64,000 bases of DNA from Bacillus xiapuensis. GTDB taxonomy: Bacteria > Bacillota > Bacilli > Bacillales > Domibacillaceae. Where the stretch lies: NCBI RefSeq assembly GCF_002797355.1, contig NZ_KZ454939.1:1583828-1647827 (forward strand), given 5' to 3'. Below are positions 60,657-64,000 of this stretch, in pieces. Position numbers and translations under genes: made by a program. The notes under the pieces are model-generated. The model worked only from the letters and a program-made list of their open reading frames with translations, was not told where the DNA came from and ran no database searches. Position 1 is the first letter of the stretch. Each line of letters starts with the position of its first letter.

Positions 60657-62123
60657 TTACTGTTTCGTCAGCATTTCAATAGCTTTCTGCTTTTGAGTGT
60701 CATTTTGTTGAATTTTATTTCTTAACTGATTCATCATTTGCAGTGCCGTTTCTCCCTTAATGCTTCCGGTTACCTCGATCCCTGCATTTGTTTGGAACGA
60801 TTCTACGGCTGCTTTCGTTGCTTCATCAAAGAAGCCATCTTCTTTGCCCGGGTTAAATCCGAGGGCAGCCAGAATTTTTTCTGCGTTTTTCACCTCTTCA
60901 GAGAGGCTGTCCAACTTCAGCTCTTGATCGGGATTTACATAAGTTAAATTGGAATAGGCCGGCAGCTTCACTATTTTGTTTGGAGTCACTCCCTTTTTAT
61001 GAATCCAATTTCCTTTCGGTGTCAGCCACTTGGCGCTCGTAAATTTAATATTAGAGTGATCTTCAAAATCCTCCGACGTTTGCACTGTGCCTTTACCGAA
61101 TGTTTTTTCACCGATGATTGGAATACCTGCTGATTCTTTCATGGCAGCCGCAAATATTTCTGAGGCGCTGGCACTTCCATTGTCGACCAGAACGGCAACA
61201 GGAAGATCAAACTTTGGACGGCTGTCAGAAGTGAATTTTTGCCGTTTTCCCGCGTTGTCTTCCACTTGAAATAGCACTTTTCCCTCAGGAACGAACATAT
61301 TCGTTATTTCCACTGCCTGATCTAATAAGCCTCCTGGGTTTTGACGCAAATCAAGTACAAGTGATTTCATTCCTTTAGCTTTCAGATCCTTCATCGCCTT
61401 CTTCAATTCTGCGGCTGTACGATCGGAAAAGCTGGTGATCTGGATATGAGCCACTTTTTGTCTATCCATTTTTGCATAGACGGTTTCCATAGGAATCTTA
61501 TCGCGTGTAATCGTGATCTCAAGCGGCTCTTTAGAACCCGCGCGCTGAATTTTCAGTTTGACTTTTGTTCCTTTCTCCCCGCGAATCATCATCAAGGCTT
61601 TAGAGCCGCTCATTCCTTGAACGCTCTTTCCATCAATTCCGATAATGCGGTCATTCGGTCGCAAACCGGCTTTTTCGGCTGGTGAGCCTTTAATCGGTGA
61701 CACGATGAGAATGGCGTCATCTTCTTCTTTTATTTCGGCCCCTATCCCTTCAAAGGAAGAGGAAACGTTTTCGTGAAATTTCTTAGCTTCCTTCTCATTC
61801 ATATAATCCGAGTAAGGATCGTCCAATGAATCCAGCATTCCGTTAATGGCGCCCTCTATAAGCTTATCTTGATCAATATCTTTATAATAATTTTTCTCTA
61901 ATTTGTCGTAAGCTTGATATAATTTATCAAATTCAGAACGTGGCGCCATGCCTACTTCCGTTGCTTTTTCATCTCCGAAAGCAAGAGCAATCGTTGTAAT
62001 AGCTGCTGATGCGAAGACGAGGAAAAATACAAGCATCACAAAATGAAATTTCTTTATCCTAATATAGGGAGACGTTCGCTTGTCCTCAGACTGTTCCGTT
62101 TGATTCTCTTCCAAAATGCTCAC
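60657..62123 (-). CDS. ctpA: C-terminal processing serine protease
   Basis: 488 residues. One N-terminal helix (about 28-48), PDZ domain (about 115-190; GIGAEIKEEDDAILIVSPIKGSPAEKAGLRPNDRIIGIDG), S41 protease core with the catalytic Ser in NGSASASEIFAAAMKES and Lys in GKGTVQ, then a C-terminal peptidoglycan-binding domain (AALGFNPGKEDGFFDEATKAAVESFQ). It lies downstream of yodJ and deoD, the same order as ctpA in Bacillus subtilis. Confidence 0.93.
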   Translation of the reverse strand: MSILEENQTEQSEDKRTSPYIRIKKFHFVMLVFFLVFASAAITTIALAFGDEKATEVGMAPRSEFDKLYQAYDKLEKNYYKDIDQDKLIEGAINGMLDSLDDPYSDYMNEKEAKKFHENVSSSFEGIGAEIKEEDDAILIVSPIKGSPAEKAGLRPNDRIIGIDGKSVQGMSGSKALMMIRGEKGTKVKLKIQRAGSKEPLEITITRDKIPMETVYAKMDRQKVAHIQITSFSDRTAAELKKAMKDLKAKGMKSLVLDLRQNPGGLLDQAVEITNMFVPEGKVLFQVEDNAGKRQKFTSDSRPKFDLPVAVLVDNGSASASEIFAAAMKESAGIPIIGEKTFGKGTVQTSEDFEDHSNIKFTSAKWLTPKGNWIHKKGVTPNKIVKLPAYSNLTYVNPDQELKLDSLSEEVKNAEKILAALGFNPGKEDGFFDEATKAAVESFQTNAGIEVTGSIKGETALQMMNQLRNKIQQNDTQKQKAIEMLTKQ

Positions 62124-62280
62124 CGCTTTCCATGCTTAAATATCGCTTTATTCAACTCTTTCATTCTAACAGTTTTTCTGTTAATACAAAAGAAAAAACT
62201 CCCCATGCTGTGATGAAGAGCTTATCGGGACTTTATGTGTGCCATGAAGACTGAGCAGCTTTTACTGGGTTGGATCTTTA

Positions 62281-62305
62281 GACCGCTTAACTGAATAAGC
62301 GGTCC
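62281..62305 (-). terminator. Terminator of yodJ
   Basis: GACCGCTTA pairs with TAAGCGGTC seven bases after the yodJ stop; T-tract is weak. Confidence 0.65.
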
Positions 62306-62311
62306 AATTCG

Positions 62312-63091
62312 CTAGATTTTTTCTGCATTTTGAAAATATTCCTCTAGCGCCCAGCCATTTTCATAGATTTCTTTCGCTGCTTTTTCGCCTACATAACGAA
62401 AATGCCAAGGCTCAAACATATACTTGGTTACCGCTTCTTTATCTTTCGGATAACGCAAAATGAATCCGTAATGATGAGCATTTTCTGCCAGCCATTGGCC
62501 TTCTTCCGTCTTTTCAAATGATTGAACTAGATCAAATTGGACGCTTTGCGCCGAAACATCCATTGATAAGCCGGTTTGATGCTCGCTCTGCCCTGGAGGA
62601 GCCACAGCTTCCAATGCTTTTTCTTTTCCAACTTGCGCCGTTTGATTCGCCAATATTTGCACTTGGCGGTCATAAGAGCGGTAGCCAGAAACAGCAAACA
62701 AATGAATGCCTTCTTTCTCCGCTCCCTGAAACAATTTTTCAAGAGCGTCTGCTGCCGGTTTTCTTAAATAGCTCTTTTCAATATCTTGATTGCCGAAAGA
62801 AAAAGGAACATTCGGTCTAACTAAATCAGCCGGCTCATAATCGCCCGGCAAATAATAATCTTTATTGACTAATGCAATAAGGTTCTCAGGATTGCCGATG
62901 ACTGCTTTGCCATCCACCTGCTTTACTTGATTGAAATACACAGCATCAAGCTGAGGGCCTGAAGGTTGTTTTTCCTTTGCTTCTTCTTTTTTCGTTTCAG
63001 CGGACTGCTCCTCCTTTTTCGGTTCGTCAGCCTGCTGGCAGCCGCCAAGAAGCAATGCGGCTGAAAGCAATATTCCTGCTTTCTTCATCAT
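62312..63091 (-). CDS. yodJ: M15 D-alanyl-D-alanine carboxypeptidase lipoprotein (YodJ-like)
   Basis: 259 residues. Lipobox LLGGC with Cys18, then a charged Lys/Glu-rich spacer, then the VanY-type domain: SGYRSYDRQ, QSEHQTGLSMDV (zinc His and Asp) and EPWHFRYVG (zinc His). It trims peptidoglycan stem peptides outside the membrane. It lies between deoD and ctpA, as yodJ does in Bacillus subtilis. Confidence 0.93.
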   Translation of the reverse strand: MMKKAGILLSAALLLGGCQQADEPKKEEQSAETKKEEAKEKQPSGPQLDAVYFNQVKQVDGKAVIGNPENLIALVNKDYYLPGDYEPADLVRPNVPFSFGNQDIEKSYLRKPAADALEKLFQGAEKEGIHLFAVSGYRSYDRQVQILANQTAQVGKEKALEAVAPPGQSEHQTGLSMDVSAQSVQFDLVQSFEKTEEGQWLAENAHHYGFILRYPKDKEAVTKYMFEPWHFRYVGEKAAKEIYENGWALEEYFQNAEKI

Positions 63092-63166
63092 TTCACCTTG
63101 TTTCTTCCATTGATTGTGTAAAATTTCTGCGAGGCATCCCGGCCAAGCGTGACCGTTTGATTTATA

Positions 63167-63874
63167 CTATTCTAGAACCGCCGCTTCCAAAGCGACTTCA
63201 ATCATTTCATTAAAGGTTGTTTGCCGCTCTTCAGCTGACGTTTCTTCACCCGTTATAATATGGTCGCTGACCGTTAATATGGAGAGTGCTTTTCGATCAT
63301 ATTTCGCAGCCAGTGTGTATAATGCAGCCGTCTCCATTTCGATGGCTAAAATGCCATAGTCCGCCCATTTCTGATGCTCGGCATAATCATTATAAAACAT
63401 ATCCGCTGTAAAGACATTGCCCACTTTCAGCTGCAGGCCTTTTTCAGTTCCGGCGTCAAATGCTTTCTTTAATAAGTCCCAGTTCGCTGTTGGCGCATAA
63501 TCGACTCCCTTGAATATAAAACGGTTCATTTGTGAGTCGGTGGAAGCGCTCATCGCCAGAATTACGTCGCGCACTTTGACGTCCTTTTGCAGCGCTCCGC
63601 ACGTTCCTACACGTATCAGATTTTGCACATTATAGCTTTGCATTAATTCATTAATGTAGATGGAGATGGACGGCACACCCATTCCGGTTCCTTGAACGGA
63701 CACTTTCTTCCCTTTGTATGTGCCTGTAAATCCCAGCATATTGCGTACTCTATTATAGCAAACCGGATTGTCTAAGAAGGTTTCCGCAATGTATTTCGCC
63801 CGCAAAGGATCTCCTGGAAGAAGAACTGTGTCGGCAATTTCATTAGCTTTGGCCTCAATATGTATGCTCATCAT
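63167..63874 (-). CDS. deoD: Purine nucleoside phosphorylase, DeoD type
   Basis: 235 residues, the normal hexameric DeoD size. [18 protein letters not shown] (phosphate loop), [34 protein letters not shown], and [13 protein letters not shown] with the purine- and ribose-binding residues. [17 protein letters not shown] holds the catalytic Asp (SDH). It cleaves purine nucleosides with phosphate for salvage. Start has AGGAGGT. Confidence 0.96.
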   Translation of the reverse strand: MMSIHIEAKANEIADTVLLPGDPLRAKYIAETFLDNPVCYNRVRNMLGFTGTYKGKKVSVQGTGMGVPSISIYINELMQSYNVQNLIRVGTCGALQKDVKVRDVILAMSASTDSQMNRFIFKGVDYAPTANWDLLKKAFDAGTEKGLQLKVGNVFTADMFYNDYAEHQKWADYGILAIEMETAALYTLAAKYDRKALSILTVSDHIITGEETSAEERQTTFNEMIEVALEAAVLE

Positions 63875-63906
63875 TATGACCTCCTGAATGATATTCGTCC
63901 ACCACC

Positions 63907-63935
63907 ATTCTATGTTTTTTTGGCAAGGTTTGCAA
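63907..63935 (-). promoter_or_regulatory. Sigma-A promoter of deoD
   Basis: On the minus strand -35 TTGCAA (63935-63930) and -10 TAGAAT (63912-63907) are 17 bases apart, 33 bases before the deoD start. Confidence 0.7.
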
Positions 63936-64000
63936 TCATTTCATGCATTCCGCCCGTATTCTTACAGATGGCGGGAGATGGCTCCTCTTAATTTTTCCTG

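Noticed and set aside
63875-64000. Possible C-terminal end of a gene on the minus strand entering from the right edge
   Set aside because: The only suitable frame (ending NLAKKT) is closed by a stop about 100 bases upstream and lacks a start; the region looks like the deoD promoter instead.
1-64000. CRISPR arrays, rRNA and tRNA genes, prophage modules
   Set aside because: No regularly spaced direct repeats with unique spacers, no rRNA or complete tRNA sequence and no phage structural or integrase genes were seen; the only tandem repeat is coding.

Overview
The window reads as chromosome of a low-GC, Gram-positive, endospore-forming member of the Bacillaceae. The general PTS genes ptsG-ptsH-ptsI with their antiterminator glcT, two Spo0E-type phosphatases, an LtaS lipoteichoic acid synthase, a thermolysin-type neutral protease, a c-di-AMP riboswitch ahead of a Ktr potassium pore, and the deoD-yodJ-ctpA block are all Bacillus-like. 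Species cannot be fixed from the sequence alone.

Left end (1-5.1 kb) is an AT-rich accessory patch. It holds a gene entering from the left edge, two convergent small unknown proteins sharing one bidirectional terminator, an IS3-family element whose orfB has a single amber codon, and a divergent MerR-controlled locus. In that locus a DUF4097-like lipoprotein faces a small membrane protein, a MerR regulator and a GAP/LysE-like transporter. Both promoters have 19-bp spacers containing the same kind of TGAC/GTCA dyad.

From 5.1 to 20 kb comes a ywqN/ywqM-like flavoprotein and LysR pair, then a sugar block on the minus strand: GH13 glucosidase, PTS EIICB, an EEP-fold enzyme, EIIA, a LacI-type regulator and a ROK glucokinase, followed by ptsI, ptsH, ptsG and glcT. 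LacI/CcpA-type operators lie in the glucosidase promoter and before the EIICB gene, and a RAT/terminator pair precedes ptsG. Together the genes import a disaccharide as a phosphosugar, hydrolyse it, phosphorylate the freed glucose and supply the phosphorelay.

From 20 to 32.7 kb: a YrvL-like membrane protein, a methyltransferase behind a leader hairpin, an amidohydrolase and APC permease pair, and a plus-strand sigma-54 locus. The sigma-54 locus comprises a RocR-like activator, a canonical -24/-12 promoter, a PLP amino-acid decarboxylase and a LysP-like permease. A YitT-type membrane protein follows.

From 32.7 to 50 kb the genes are mostly single units: chemoreceptor, LtaS, zinc-ribbon and VCBS-like proteins, DAO oxidoreductase, Spo0E proteins, polysaccharide deacetylase, STAS protein, BA3454-like small protein, acyl-CoA ligase, ClpX-type zinc-finger protein, neutral protease and YdjO-like protein. 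Intergenic gaps are long. One of them (37.40-37.51 kb) can fold into a nested multi-branch RNA.

From 50.3 to 52.1 kb lies an IS200/IS605 element with intact-looking tnpA and tnpB and an extra right-end-like structure abutting its left end. A GNAT acetyltransferase then follows a leader with two mutually exclusive folds, one of which hides its Shine-Dalgarno sequence. The rest holds a MATE pump, the c-di-AMP riboswitch and Ktr channel, an atypical SDR, a CAP-domain secreted protein with 13 hexapeptide repeats, a rhodanese-like protein without the catalytic cysteine, a CobW GTPase, ctpA, yodJ and deoD.

The most promising undescribed items are the GNAT leader switch, the MerR divergon, the sigma-54 decarboxylase system and the 37.4-kb structured element. 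All family assignments come from reading motifs; no database search was run.
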